From Trichobilharzia regenti (taxonomy: Eukaryota; Platyhelminthes; Trematoda; Strigeidida; Schistosomatidae), in assembly GCA_944472135.2 (NCBI GenBank), contig OX235264.1, positions 81,664,319-81,728,318 of the forward strand: DNA of 64,000 nucleotides. Reading direction: 5' to 3'. The notes under the pieces are model-generated. The model was not told where the DNA came from, ran no database searches, and saw only the letters and a list, made by a program, of their open reading frames with translations. The position numbers and the translations under genes are program-made. Below, one piece after another: positions 40,304 through 55,600 of this stretch. Position 1 is the first letter of the stretch, and each line of letters begins with the position of its first letter.

Positions 40304-42051
40304 TGATCTCTCTTTCTGTTTGCTCGCTTAATCTGTGACCATTTCACTTTGATGAACCTGTCTCCTTTAATAATGTGTATTCTCCTTATATTATATTATA
40401 TATAATATGAGTGTTTGTTGACAGTCCGTTGCTTGGTGACATATATCCATACATGGTGGTTGTTGACATGTCTGCTATATTTCGCTATGTATATATGGAT
40501 CGATACTTCATTATAATTAGCCATTCATGTTAAGACTGTCTAATGATTTGTTCACACCCTTGTCTGGAACATTCATATATATTTCGCTCTCACAATTTGT
40601 GTGACTTACTTACCTACTTACTTACTTTGGTGTGATACCACTTATTGCTTCTCCTTGTGTTTGGAAAATAGAAGTATCATCGCAAACCTAGTGGTCTTCT
40701 GATTTCCGCCTTTTTGCGTCAGGACTATTAGTTTCTCGACCAGACCATAACAATAATATAGCGACGAGTACGTAACAATTTGGCGACGGGGAAAACTACT
40801 ATTAACCACTCAGCAGCAGCAACATAACACATTCACATATATGAATCATACTACAGGTTTGACAAATAAAACCGTTTAATACTTTCCCTTCTATAGTTCA
40901 CATATAAAGATCGTGTACAAGTGAAGAAACTAGTAAACTATTGCAACTCCGTTTATCTGACTTTTATAGTTCACTTTTGAAAATAAACTATGTGGATTCT
41001 TCAGCCTCTCTCTGCTCAGTGATGATAATTATCACTCAGATGAGGTTAACATGTTCACCATGCAATATACAGCACACATGAATAACTGACATACACCCAC
41101 ACACATACACACCGTGAAAAAACTTTACAATGACCAGTTGACAACATCAACGTGAATATGACATTGACAACTAATCACATTTATTCAGCTATTACAAATA
41201 TTTGCGTCAATTAGTTTCTTGATGAGGAGTTCTTTAAGGCCTTTATTTATTTTATTTTCAAATGACATTGTTGCATCCTTCTTAGTTTTGTCAACCTGAA
41301 ATTTTTCGGGATCGTTAAGAATTGTCATAATTTTATATACATAATGAGATGTATTCATTATAACAACTCCAGAGCCTTTATCGGGTCTAAACATGACAGT
41401 GTCATCATTTTCATACAATCTCTTTAGTGCCGCTGTATGTTCCTTAGTAGACATCTTCTGTTTATTCCTATGGTGGTGTGTGGTATTGGTTGGCTATATC
41501 AACCAGTTTGGACTTCAGCTATCCTCTTTTGTCTTCGTCCACAGGTTTCAGCTCAGAAAGTTGATGGTATAAGTATTCAAGTTGCATTTATGTATCTCTA
41601 CGATAAGGCTCTGGAGCCATTGAAATTTATCAAGAGAACCAAATTATATATGAAATAGTCAAAATGGTAGCGACAATAATGATAGTCAAAAAAATTTGAT
41701 ACATGATTGATGCAGTTAGGGATATTAAGTTATCTGATGTTTCAGAATTAATTATGTTTTCTGTGTGTGTGCGTGGGTGTGTGTATGTATGTGATTCGCG
41801 ATAAAATCATGGTAACGACATTTCACATCACTGATGACAATCGTGATGACGCAGACAACATTAATAATAATGATAATAATAATGACATTCACTGTCAAAA
41901 ACACAAGTTCATGTTACAAGCGATTCTGTCAAGATGATATTCTATCATTTAAATAAACAACTAAACTAACTGACCAAGGAAATAAATAAATATTTTATTT
42001 CTTATTTAATGCATACACTAAGCTGATTATTTGTACGAAATTCATTCTTCA

Positions 42052-42109
<58 letters not shown>

Positions 42110-43247
42110 AGATGTCAATCGTATATGCATGTTATCATGCTTTGTAGGCATTTTTCCCTTATGCATTTCTCAGTGAATATACAATGATAGAAAATCCTTC
42201 ATCATCTTGAATCTTATTAATATCTAATGTAAATAATAAAAATAATCCTTCTGTCCAAAAGTTAGTTAGAAAAGTAAACAAATAAAACAAAAAAGAAGAG
42301 AACAGTGTCGAGTGATTTTAAGGCATTCATTCATCTTCCATAGATAAGTTTCATATTTATTTTATCGCATTGATGCATAACTATTGTTGCTGTTGTTTTG
42401 TTTCTCCCTTTTTTTGTCTTTGTTAGTACTGAAGAGTGGAACATTATTGACTATCATCATAATTTCACACAACCTTTGTTCCTAATTGTATTGTAATCTC
42501 GCATTTAAATATACACAAAAGATAAATCAGGCACTATACTGAATAATTAAAGGTCTCGTTTAGTTCCTAGAGGAACATAGGGCTTCAGCCGCACGTCTCC
42601 CCTGCGTTCGGTTCTCCGACAACGTTTTCACCTGGATCCCCGTCTACCCAGATGCTTTCATCTCTTCTTCGCATGACCTCCTCCATGTCACCCTCGGAAC
42701 AACGCCCCCCCACTAGTCGTTTGCTGTTTGTGCTCCACTTGAGGGAACATCTACATCTGGCACGCGATATCATCTGACAGTATCCTCACAGTATATCCTA
42801 TCCATCCCCATTTTCTTCGGGATATTTATTCAGCAACAGGTTCTTGGTTTGACATGCATACATACACTCTATTTTTCTTAGTAGTTATCTTCAAGTGAAC
42901 ATATGAAGTGAATTGCTTTGAGTTTAAGTCGAGTTGTGACTCCTTAGTTCACAAGTGGTTGATTTTTAATCAGGGATTTATGTGTTTAGAACTGACTCCA
43001 TCCGACGACTATAAGATATGTATCTTATTATTCTGTGAATAAATATTCTCATGGTGGCTGTGTTAGTTTAATATCAGTAGGTACAGTTTCAGATTTAACT
43101 GATGCGGACTACACTTTCTGAAACAGCTATTTCTTTCGTTACAAATACTTCTACTCAATGAGTACCGAAGAACGTGATAACCAATTCCATTTCATTACAA
43201 CCGAAAACTAAGCATTTCGTATGCCATGTTATATCAAACTCTAAGTT

Positions 43248-43314
<67 letters not shown>

Positions 43315-46300
43315 CGTCGGTGGCACAGCAGTTAGGACGCTCGCCGACCATGTATATGGTCCGGGTTCGATCCCCGGCCGCCGACACACTCCTTTACCTC
43401 GCTAAGCCAGAAATAATGCTGGTTAAGAGGAAAGGTCGGGCATGAGGCTGGCGACCCCATCCTGTAAAAATAAACACCACTGCTACAGAAACTTCAGGCC
43501 ACTAGCTCGAAGCCCTATGCTCCACTGGGAACGTGAAGAAAAGAAATTATATATATATATAAGTTTTACTAACATTCAGGTATTGGTTTTTAGGGATTGT
43601 GTTTGATTGGTTGGAGGGTTTCATCATGAGCTGACACTGGTTAAAGAACCATTGGAAAACCTGGAAGTCCTGGAAACTTGTTTCGTCCTAGTTGTGGACT
43701 CTTCGTCAGTACGCACCTACCGGGGTTATTATACCACTGAAGAGTCCCAGATGAGGAAGAAACAGCTGTTCAGTACTCTCAGGTCCCGCAAAGGTCGTCT
43801 AATTGATATCAACTCGTGATCGAATCTGCAACCAATCAAAGCCCTGCCAACCAACATTGTATCTCACTATAAGTGTTATATTCAATTAACTGTAAAGGAT
43901 GTCACTCATTTTTTAACCTAAATGGCTTTTGTTGAGTGTATGCCGTGTGTTGTACGTTGCGAACGCATGAGCCATAAAATCTAAGATGAAGTCAGGAGGA
44001 GAATAAAAAAGCAATTACCAGGATTTTATTTTCCTTGTTCTTTCGAGTTAATAGTTTATAGGTGTTAAAGATGCAATTAAGTACAAGCTATTCTTATAAA
44101 GAAGTTATAGACGCAGAAGTGTTTACAGGTTACATTCATAGTTATTAGATAATCACGTAGGGTAAGTAAAAAAGAAGTCTATTTTCTGACATTATAAAAT
44201 CTTAACAACTAACCCATTTTCCCTAATTTTCTTATTTAGTTATCACCACTTTTTAAACGTCAATATTGACGGTACACTCCATTACCTTGCTAAGTCAGTA
44301 ATAATACTGGTAAAGAGGGAAGGTTGAGTATGAGGCTCACAACCGCATCCCGTAAAAATAAACACCACAGTTACCGAAACTTCAAGCCTACAGCTTGAAG
44401 CCATATGTTCCACTGGGGAAGTAAAGGAATAAAACAGAAAAACTGAAGATTTATTGTTCACAACTTGTGACTACTACAGTAGTAAAGAAGAATGCACTAG
44501 TGAAAATCCATTTACAGAAAGAGAAGAATTAAATATCTTTTCGCTAGATTTATTCTTTACTATATGTGTAAATATGGATTTTCATAGAATAAAAAGTCCC
44601 TAGTGTTTTATGTAAACATGAGTAAGATTAAACGAATAAAAATGTACATAAAAATGAAAAAAAAATAATAATAGGAAAAATCCAGTGTAGCCAGGAAAAA
44701 ATTATAATTCTGTGAAAGAATGGTATCATAATTATTATACAGTTTCGATTCGTTGTTTCACACCTAATCACTAACTTTACTCACCGATCGATTACATATA
44801 CATTTATCCATCTAATGACTAACGACAGATTTATATATATTCGAATATATCAATCGGTGATAGCAACACAAAGTTAATCCGAATCAGGGCTTTAATGGTA
44901 ACAAGTGAATTCTGGATATCTATATTCGAAACTTCCTCATACCACATCATTGTGTCTACATATTGTTCTGTTACTAAGTCATCGTTATGGTGCCAGCTGA
45001 AAAATGACAGCTCGCAAACGAGTGTAATGAAGATGTATCACTGAAGCCTACTCAGAAGCAAGGAATGTATAATATAATATGGTAATGTAAATATCTCATT
45101 ATACAACGATAAATATAGGCTAACATTTTTCTAATACTCATTTCCATGTAATATGTGAGTACCAAATCCGCAGCTTAGCAAAGGTGAGAAATATTCACCT
45201 GTTTGAATATATATGAATAGCATTATATATATAATCCTGTTTGATCCTCAAAGCTTCAACCTACGCGTATAATAGTGTTCAGTTTTATACAGTATTTATA
45301 TTCTCAGACTTACAGGCGAAAACTGCCAAGTTGGTAGAAGAGGTAGGCGGTAGTGAAGACAGTACTCTAGGTGAACATTGGGAAGACGGAGGTGGTGAAG
45401 ACAACCAACGGACATTAACAATCAGCACCAATAACTATCAGCCGGAGAAATTTGAAAGAGGTTACTTCCTTAACTTGTCTAGGCAGAATTATTTCAACCA
45501 CAGACGACAGCACAAATAAGGATATGAAAACCAGAATCGGAAAGCCAAAGTACACCTTCATCAATCTGAAATCGTCAGCACAAAAATCTCTTTCACTCAG
45601 CTCATAGAACAAAATTCACATTTTCAAAACAAATGTTAAGTCAGTTTATTTGTTCTATATAGGTCAGAAACTTGCACTGCATGTTATCACGAAAGGATTT
45701 CAAAGAGGCCACTGCTGACTTTTATCAGCTGCCGCCTTTGTTGCCTTCATATTGAAGATCAGATGGGCGGCCAAAATGAATTAGCAACAAGAAGCTCTGC
45801 AGCGGAACAAACTAACCGAGAAGCTATTGCTCAGTAAATATGTGGAAGAAAATGGAGGTGGTTCGGACACACACTGAAGAGACCGTCTGGTTACAACCCA
45901 GGCTATGTTGGTTATCGAGAGGAGCCTGAATGGGAAAGGACGAGTGGGGACTGAATCGGAGTAGGTCGTATGAAGAGGAGATGAAGGCTTGTAGGCAATA
46001 GTGGGGCCAGGCTAAACGGAACTGTAGAGAACAGGAAAAAATGGAGATGTGGTGTTGAGGCCTTATGCTCAACTTAGAATCCAAGGGAATAATATACACA
46101 TATAAACATTAACTTACTCAGAGTATGAGACAAGCAGACATTCAGAAAAGCATTTTTCATTAGGTTGAATCAAAAGCTCTTGACATCGACCAATAAGTAG
46201 TTTAATGCGTTCTTCACGTACCTAGGAACAAATATAAGTAAAGTTGATTCAAATAATGAATGCATCAAATTCGTGGCATAATTTTTGTGTGTATTTTAAA

Positions 46301-46601
46301 GTGAATGAAACAGATAAGTCTCTAGATTAAAAATAAAATGAGTAAGGTTACTGACAGAGCTATGACAACCTTCAGGTGAGGGGATGAGTGAATGAACAAC
46401 TGTTTTGTCCTAATTTGGAATTAAATAGCAACTTGCACCTATCAAGTAGAATCAAGCCACAATAGATAAAGTAACTTCTACATGCTCATGTTTTACGGTA
46501 GCGCGTATAAATTCATGTATGGAAAATAAACGATATTTGTATGGTTTAAGAATTCTATTCACATTCAATTCCTATTTTTACCTTGGTTTTATTCGTTCTT
46601 C

Positions 46602-46674
<73 letters not shown>

Positions 46675-49600
46675 ATTCCTTACTATTACTATAGTGATTA
46701 TTATCAACAACGACCGCGCTTCCTGCTGCCGTGTCACAGGGCAGGAGTGATAAGTATGCTACTGAGGCACACCAAACAAAAAAAACGAACAAAAACAGGC
46801 CGCGTGTGACCGGCCTCAAGCAGTTGTCCCCTGGGCTCTGCGGTCACGCAACCAACTTCCACGGTGTGGGCAGCCGGGAAGTAACAATCGCCCTCACAAT
46901 CCGAAATGCACACAAAACCTCTCTAATCCTCACTTATCTTTGTCTTCATCTTCATCTCTATTACCTTGCCTTCCTCCCACTGATGCAACTCCTCTACTTG
47001 ATGGCTCCTCACTCCCTCTTCACTCTGTGTCCACTAAAAACGACGAAAGCCAAAAAACCACCACGGATAGTCTCCTAAAGCCACGCCACCAATTTCATAT
47101 AGGAGCATTTAATGTTAGGACACTTTGCCAAATAGGACAACAAGCATCACTAGCTAAGACCCTGGCATCCCGAGCCATTGATGTATGTTGTGTTTCAGAA
47201 ACACGCATACAAGACCCAAGTGTGGTTATTCACCTAACCCCACCTGGCCAACAGGATGAATCTTCAAAATTCACCTTGAGGGTGTCAGGAGATGCCACAG
47301 CTAGTTCACGAGGATTAGCTGGCGTAGGGATAGCTTTGAGTACTAGGGCAGAAAAGACATTACTTGACTGGATCCCAGTAGATAGCCGAATGTGTGCTGT
47401 CCGTCTGAACGGATCAGTAAGAAGGAGAAAGGACTGCACTACTCGCCGATGCCTTTTCGTAATCTCCGCCTACGCCCCCACTGACTGCAGTTCGGATGAA
47501 ACGAAGGATGAGTTCTACCAAAAGCTGTCTAGTTTGGTGAGAAAGGCTAAACGCTCAGATATAGTCGTTCTAGCTGGTGACTTTAACGCTCAAGTAGGGA
47601 AATTGTGTCAATCTGAGAAGGATGTCGGTGGCACCTATGGAGTTCCGTGCCAGCGAACCGACAACGGTGACCGTCTCCTACAGTTCTGTTCAGATAATCA
47701 TTTGTTTCTTGTAAGCACTAACTTTAAACACAAGGAGAGACACTGTTTAACCTGGCGACCCCCATCATCAAACCAACGCTGGACACAAATAGACCACATA
47801 GCAATAAGCTATCGTTGGCGTGGGTCGGTAGGAGATTGTCGCTCCTTCTGGAACACGTGTGTAGATACCGATCACGCACTGGTCCGGGCTCGTGTGTGCT
47901 TACGACTGAACGGACGTAGGAAACAGCTGGCGGTAAAACCATCACGTCCCCAGCTCGATCAGGAAACTAAATCCCTATTTGAGGAAGAACTAGCTAAACG
48001 CATATCTGAATTCGACAGCTGTGCTCACCCTGGAGAAGCCTGGAAGAATATTCAGTCAGCTATAGATACAGCTGTAAAAGCTGTGAATAAGGCAAATCCA
48101 AAGGTGAGTAAAAACCACTGGATTTCGACTGCCTCATCCGAACTGATAGATGCTAGAAGACTTATTCCGGCGAGCTCCGAATTCAATGAGGAGCGAAAGC
48201 TGCACAAAAGGAAACTTACTAAAAGTCTCCGCAAGGACCGTGAACAGTGGTGGGTGACAAAGGCAAAAGAGATGGAAAAAGCATCGGCGATAGGCAACAC
48301 TAGGCAACTCTTTAGACTCATCACAGAATCGGGTGGGAGAAGGCAATTCATAAGTGAGACTATTTCTGAGAAAAATGGCTCCTTAATTAGCTCTCAGGAT
48401 AGACGCCTTGAACGCTGGAAAGAACACTTTGAGGAACAATTTAACTTGCCTACAGCCACACTGAACCTCCCCGCCATCCACCACACACCCGAATGGGATA
48501 TAGACACTGGTCCGCCGTCTGTAGTGAGGTTACAAAAGCTATCAGTAATTTGAAACGAGGCAAAGCGGCAGGACCCGACGGAATTATTCCGGAGGTGTTT
48601 AAATATGGGGGTGACATACTAGTTTGTAGATTAACTGAGGTACTAGGCAAAGTCTGGGAATCAGAGACAGTGCCATCAGACTGGGGTAAGTCACTTATTA
48701 TACCGATATTCAAGAAGGGAAACAAGTCCTCGTGTGATAATCATAGGGGGATCAGCCTAACGAACATAGTCTCTAAAATCCTAGGCTCAGTAATCATGCA
48801 TAGACTAAGCAGAACTCGGGAGGAACAGACAAGGGAAAATCAAGCAGGCTTTAGACCAGGTAGAGGGTGCATAGATCATATCTTCACTCTTCGACAGATT
48901 CTAGAACATAGACACACTTTTCGGCGTCCAACAATTGTCATATTTCTTGACTTGAAGGCGGCCTTCGACTCCGTGGATCGAAAGGTACTATGGCAATGTC
49001 TGACTGTGAAGGGAGTGCCAAGAAAGTACATTGCACTAATCAAGGCACTCTATTCAAACTCACGTAGTCGTGTAAGGGCTTATGGGGAATTGTCATCTGA
49101 ATTGGTAACAACCAGTGGTGTCCGACAGGGATGTCCACTTTCCCCATTTCTGTTTAACTTCATCATAGATATGCTGATGGAAGTATCCTTAACTGAACGT
49201 AATGACTTAGGAATCGACTTGTTACCAGGGAATAATCTTATGGACTTAGAATATGCAGATGACATAGTCCTGTTAGGGGAGGATGCTGACAAAATGCAGA
49301 GTCTTCTGAACACCTTGAGCAGCAATCTTCGTATGTTTGGCATGCGATTCGCCCCTACAAAATGTAAGATGCTGCTACAGGACTGGACCACGTCAACCCT
49401 AACTTAGTGATAGGGAGTGAAGTGATAGAACATGTTGACCACTTCACCTATTTGGGAAGTTGTATTAGCACCAACGGACTGATTGGCGATGAAATCTCAG
49501 CACGGATCCGAAAAGCTCGAGCTGCTTTCGCTGACTTACACCATCTCTGGCGTAGGCGTGACATCCGGTTATCAACCAAGGGACGTGTGTACTGCTCATC

Positions 49601-52600
49601 AGTTCGCTCCGTCCTTCTCTATGGCTCTGAAACATGGCCAATACGCGTTGAAGACATGAAAAGGTTGACTGCTTTCGATCATAGATGTCTGCGATCTCTG
49701 TCTCACGTTAGGTGGTTTAATAAGGTAAGTAATGTTGACGTTAGGCGTAGAGTGTTGGGCAAAGAGGGAAAATCAATCGACGAGGCTATAAAGTTACATA
49801 GACTAAGATGGCTAGGTCACGTGCTGCGCATGCCTAACCACCGCCTCCCCCGACGGGCATTGCTAGCTGATATAGGTTCAGGTTGGAAAAGAGCCAGTGG
49901 TGGCCAAACAAAAACATGGCCTCATCAATCCATGAAATCCTTGACAGTTAAACTGAGTCAGGTAGGGAGATGCAGACTCCCGGGGTTGGGGCCCTCGGGA
50001 CTCTAGGAATCAATGGCTGGAGACAATAGGTGACATGGCTCAAAATCGTTGTCAATGGCCAGGCAGATGTATTCAGTCTCTGTAATCTTTCATATTCCTT
50101 TCTACCATTACCCATTCTGTTTCACTCTTATACTTGTCAAACTCTATTAATTCTCTTCACTCATCTTCTTGTCTACCTCTGTGTGCTATTTGGAACGTGG
50201 CAACTCGAACTGCTGCACTTCGGTGCCAAGTTCTATGTTGAATCCAGACAGACAGATTATTATCTTCACTCTGAACAGTTTCCATTATAATCTCACTTGC
50301 CATTCCTTAATAATTGAATTCAATATACTTGTCTTATCATACCTTTCATCCAGTTACGTTATCTTCTGTTTGCATACAGGTCTCATTAATTGTTCGACAC
50401 ATGATGTCTTATCACTTGCTGTCTGACTGTGATGATATATTGCCACACTATTCTTAAAAAAGAATTATAAATGTACGAATGTATAGGCTGATAACAATTT
50501 CATTGAAAAGTGTCTATTCAGTGAATCACTTATTTTCTCCTAAGTCAAGTGAATGAATCATTGAAGATAACAAAACATACTGTTAGTTTTGATAAGTTGT
50601 ATGTTAAGTGTACTGACACACGCAACATTATTCTATTTCTTTACATTCCCATTCTATACGGATGAGAAACTTGGCGGGCGGGTCACAAAGAATATTTCCA
50701 AAAGGTTGCAGACCTTTATTAACAACTGTCTTCGCTGGCTTCATAAGATGGCCGGAAAGAATCACCAACAAGGAACTAAGGGAACAAACAAAACAAGAAC
50801 CAACTGCCAACCAACAAATATGTAGGAGAAAGTGGAGATGGATCGGACACTCGCTGAGGAGGCCGCTGGGTGACATCGCGCGTCAAGCGCTCGAGTGGAA
50901 CCCGAAAGCGAGGCACGCGGCGAGTGGGATGTCAGTGCAAGGGTGACATGGAGGAGATCGTGTGAAGAGGGGTTGAAAGAGTATGGACTGACATGGATGC
51001 AGGTGAAAAGTACAGCAGAAGCAAATGGAGACGTGCAGTTGAAGCCCTATGTTCCACTAGGAACCCAAGGGAGCAATAATAATAATAATACATTCCCAGT
51101 GGAACATAGAGCTTCAAGCTAGAGGCTTGAAGGTTTGATAACAGTGATATTTATTTTTCTGGGATGGGGTTGCTGGTCTCATGCCCAACCTTCCCTCTTT
51201 ACCAGTCTTATTACTGGCTTAACGAGGTAAAAGAGTGCATCGGCCGGCGGTCGAACCCTGAACCACATGAGTGGTTGACGCGTGGTTCAGGATTCGATGT
51301 TAATAATATTAAGTGCACTGAATGTTCAAGTTCTTTTTTAAACCATTCAATCTGAACTTAGTTTTGACGTCTGCATGAACAACACAAGTAACTGATGCAT
51401 TTAAGGATAAGAATAATGAAGAGAACATGACAATGTGAGCATTTCAATAATTGAATTATACACCAAAAACTTCTAAGATTGTAAATTACGTCACATTAAA
51501 GGTAAAGTGGATAAATAATCAAGCTTTGAATAAGTATTTGAAGAAAAGAAAAGAAAGGAAAAGAAAAAATTTCCTTATCCATGAAGTCACTTTCAAAGAC
51601 TTTACTTGTTTGTATCTATTTTTAGTACGCTATTAACTTGTATCGCTCTTACATGTTGCAATCGGGCAACTTAATAGGCTTGTTTTCCTCACCATCTTGA
51701 AAACTTATCAAGTAGACACTCAACTGCCTTGCTTCTAATCTAATTACAATTTTCACCTTATCGAATTTCTACTGTTCCACTCACTACTACTTAATTATTT
51801 TTCATCTTTAGAAAACACTTCTGAGGAGTTGAATCAATTGTGTCACAACCCCTATTACACACAATAATAGGCTGTTACATGTTTTTTTTTGGAGGGGGGG
51901 GACATAAATATGACTGTATAGCCTCTGAAGATGACTTGATCGATAGCGGAAATTTTCTTATCCGAAATGTCTTTAATTCTCTTCACTACTAACTCTGAGA
52001 ATGTAGGTACATTCATTGGTGAGTTGCAAAAAGGACGAGACGTACATCCTGGACTGCGTTGCTAACTATCATCAACTAAATGACTTCAAATAAATATAAT
52101 AAATGTATAAAACAAGTGACAATAGCAAGTTTCAATTAATTCATTGAATTTACCTAGGCCAGGGAAGACACAACGGTAAGTCGAAATTTTTGTATACGAA
52201 GACTAGAGTTGTTCTCCCGAATTTTGATAGCTTCAGCTATGTGTAATAGACAAGCTTGAATTCCGTTTGAAAGGTTTAGTGGAATGTGATAGATAAATTT
52301 AAAGGCGTATCTTCTTCCCACTATCAATCAAATGACATAAAATCGAGCTTCTTATAGATTCTGTTTGACTTTTTTCGGACCGTTAAAGTGGGTGCTCAGT
52401 AATGCATTTGTTAAGCTGCCGAATTGTTCACCTTATATAGCCTTATCCACCGGAATAGATAAATTTGTAAATGAACGTCGAAGTAGCATATCTAGACAAC
52501 TTATCTTGCACTTGAGTAATGATTAGTCGTCTTGTAGCAACAGAAGACAAGAGACTTGATTAGGATATGTTTATTCGAAATCGGGTATCGCTACATAAAG

Positions 52601-55600
52601 TAACTATGTACACCTTATCTGAAAATCGTCATTTGCACAGATCTTCAGTGTTGTGCTACTTCTCCTCTTCGTAGTGAATGTTTCTTTGTCTTCTTTGCGT
52701 GTCTACCATGTTTTACCACAACGCTGAATCATTTGCTTTCGCTGACGTCAAATCTATCTCCCCGTTTTTCTGCCAATGAACTTCTCTTTATATACTACTG
52801 ATAAATCTTATCAGTAGCACACACATCACAGTCTGGAAAAATGATAAACAGTGTGGTGGTGGTGGTAGTACTGTAAGTTGTTTTTTTTATGGTTCTAGAA
52901 AAACTTTGGTCATGTCTGTGCTGAATTAAAGTTTCACGATAAATAACTGTTTCACTTTAACTACAGGTGGTTATATTTCATTTTTTACATTGTTCATGTG
53001 TCTATTAATAAATCTATTGGAGTAATACATTTCGATTACAGCATAATGTATATATCCTAATTTCGTCACTAGCTTGTTATCATCTACATTATTACTATTT
53101 TCAAATGAATACATGCATTTGAAAAAAATGTTGTTTGCTAAGGCATGTTTTAATTTTAACAATGGGTATATTTAATATTAATATATGTGTAAAACTTGGA
53201 CACTGTGGTAGTAAGTAATTCCATATTAGCTTGTTTATTAGATATATCACACAGTGGAACAGTATTATTATTTACTGGATGATGTTTCGAACAAAATTTA
53301 TTATTGTTCATAATCATATCAATTGTAATCACACTACTTTGAAACTTGAGCTTTATGGTTTTCTTTGTCTTCTCCTATTTGTCGTGGGTTAGTAGAATTT
53401 TCCAGATATCTTGGTGGACAGGTGTTGAATCATTCCTATTACATGTATTTGCAGTTGATTCGATAAACAAAGCTTCTGTTATCAATCTCTCCCTTCACCC
53501 TGTGACATCAGATTTTAAAACTGTCATCTTATCCCATCCTACTGTATGGTTGTGTGTGGTTGCATGTAATGCTACAGCTGAACTATTTTCTAGATTTCTT
53601 ATCTTATTCTGGTCAACTAATCTAGATTTTGCTGCTAGGTTTTAATGCTCGGCTAGTCTGACTGCCCCTGTTCTACTAGTTTGACCTATGGACTTGACCT
53701 GACAATCATTGTAGGGTACTAGATAAACTAAATTGTTCTGTTTTAAAGTCTTCACAGGATCCTTTAACCGACAAAGCTTGTTTCTAATTGAGTTTGTGGG
53801 TTTGAATGCCACTTTTATTCCTGCCAGCATTGTTAAGAATTCTGCGTAAGGCTTCCGAGGTTCCTTCCTTGTATGGAATTACTGTTGATGATTTAGATTC
53901 CTTATTGTTGGTGTCGTCATTAACATTATTATTATTAATATCACTATAATTATCACCATTATTATTGTTATCATTATTACCACTATCGCTACTATCGTTG
54001 TTTATTTTATTTTTACATTTCCTTACATATTTCCTGACTAATTTATCCGGGTAATTATTAAGTTTCAAGGCTTCTTTTATGTGTGTCACTTCCTGTCTTA
54101 AATTTTCTTTGGTACAACTTAGTTTTTGTGCTCTGTTATTTAAGCATTTCACTAATCCTATTTTTACTGACATAGGATGGGATGATCGGAAATCCAAATA
54201 TCCGTTCGAATGTGTGGGTTTCCTGTAAACACTAGTGTTTAGCTTCCCATCTTCTTTCCTTTTTACGTTGCAATCTAACATTGAGAGCTCCCCTTCCTGA
54301 TTTTCCAATTCATAAGTGAATTGAATTGCCTCTACTTTCGAGCTGATGTGTTCGAATCAACTGCAAATATATATAATAGGAATGATTCAACACCTGTCCA
54401 CCAAGATATCTGGAAAATTCTACTAACCCTACGACAAATAGGAGAAGACAAAGAAAACTATAAAATTCATGTTTCAAGGTCGTGTGATTACAATTGATAT
54501 GATTATGAACAATAATAAATTTTGTTCGAAACATCATCCAGTAAATAATAATACTGTTTTACTGTGTGATACATCTAATAAACAAACGAATATGGAATAT
54601 TTAATAGTTCATTATTGGAGTTAACAAGTTGTGTGTTAATATTGAACAATGAGGAATCGTTCAATATTCAATGGTATATATATATATATATATATATATA
54701 TACAAATATAGGCACATACTCATATGCACAGAATTGAACTGTGTCAAACAATTGTTTGCCTTCATCTAAGAAAAAGAAACAACCTCCACAAGGTCATGAA
54801 ATATTATCGAGAATTTGCAAATATGCTTCTATTATAAACTTAATGAAGTCGAATTTTTTTAAAATTATTTTGTAACTTCTTAATATTAAATCTTTGACCT
54901 TATTATAAATGATAAGTTTGGGATGACAAAAATAAAAATGATAATAATGATAATAGCAGTGGTCACACAGTGTGCATGTGTCTATGTATAACGAGTTACC
55001 TTACCTTAGATGAGGAGAGATAAACAAAGTTATAAGAATGAGTAAAACAGGAAACTGATAGAAACACGTCACGTTCATGAAAAAAAAGAAAGTATAACTT
55101 GGTTAGGATGATGCACAGGAAGTATCATGAATTATAAAGTGAATATATATAAATATGAAGAAACGACTGAATGACACAAAAGTAGGGAACAACTGTGAAC
55201 AGGATGTCATTGGCTTACTGCCACTTCGATCACTTCCATCAATGTGTAAACTTATTGATTGAAAATGTAGGATTTTCGCCTTCTTAAATTTAAACATTCC
55301 ATAAGAGAAGCAAAAAGAAAACATAAAATGGAGAAGACAAACTGCTAGTAATCACAAAAATGAAAAATAGTCCTAATCATTTGAATTATAATTCTGTAAC
55401 AACAGAAGACAAGCGCCAGGCAACAGATCCTTTATTAAGGAAATAAACACATATTCATAGATTTTCATGTACATATTATAGATTATTGTTATCAGAAAAA
55501 CACAGCCCTCTAATTGGTTGTTTCTCACAGAAAGTTAACCTTGCATCTCTTTGTGGTTGTTTCTTTAATGTCAGAACATCTACACGTTAACTGTATCCGC

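Larger units (their letters stand above)
46681..50257 (+). mobile_element. RTE-A non-LTR retrotransposon, nearly complete
   Basis: An apurinic-type endonuclease, a reverse transcriptase and an RTE-like C-terminal region are arranged as in one long reading frame. The 5' UTR (46690-46930) is shared with the fragment at 25733-26180, which extends further upstream, so this copy is 5'-shortened and abuts a TA array. The 3' UTR ends in a CAGA-rich tail also seen at 59545. The frame is broken by single-base shifts near 48523 and 49386 and again near 49990. It lies in the intron between SAC2-like exons a and b. Assignment to the RTE clade rests on the EN-RT layout and the C-terminal WLGHVLRMP segment. 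Confidence 0.88.

Noticed and set aside
43314..43392. Possible tRNA gene (A box, B box, near-paired acceptor stem)
   Set aside because: The same head recurs at several loci, always followed by the SINE body. It is a tRNA-derived SINE promoter, not a tRNA gene.
53346..53645. 99-codon hydrophobic plus-strand open frame
   Set aside because: It is the antisense of the Penelope-like coding strand, which has clear protein motifs.
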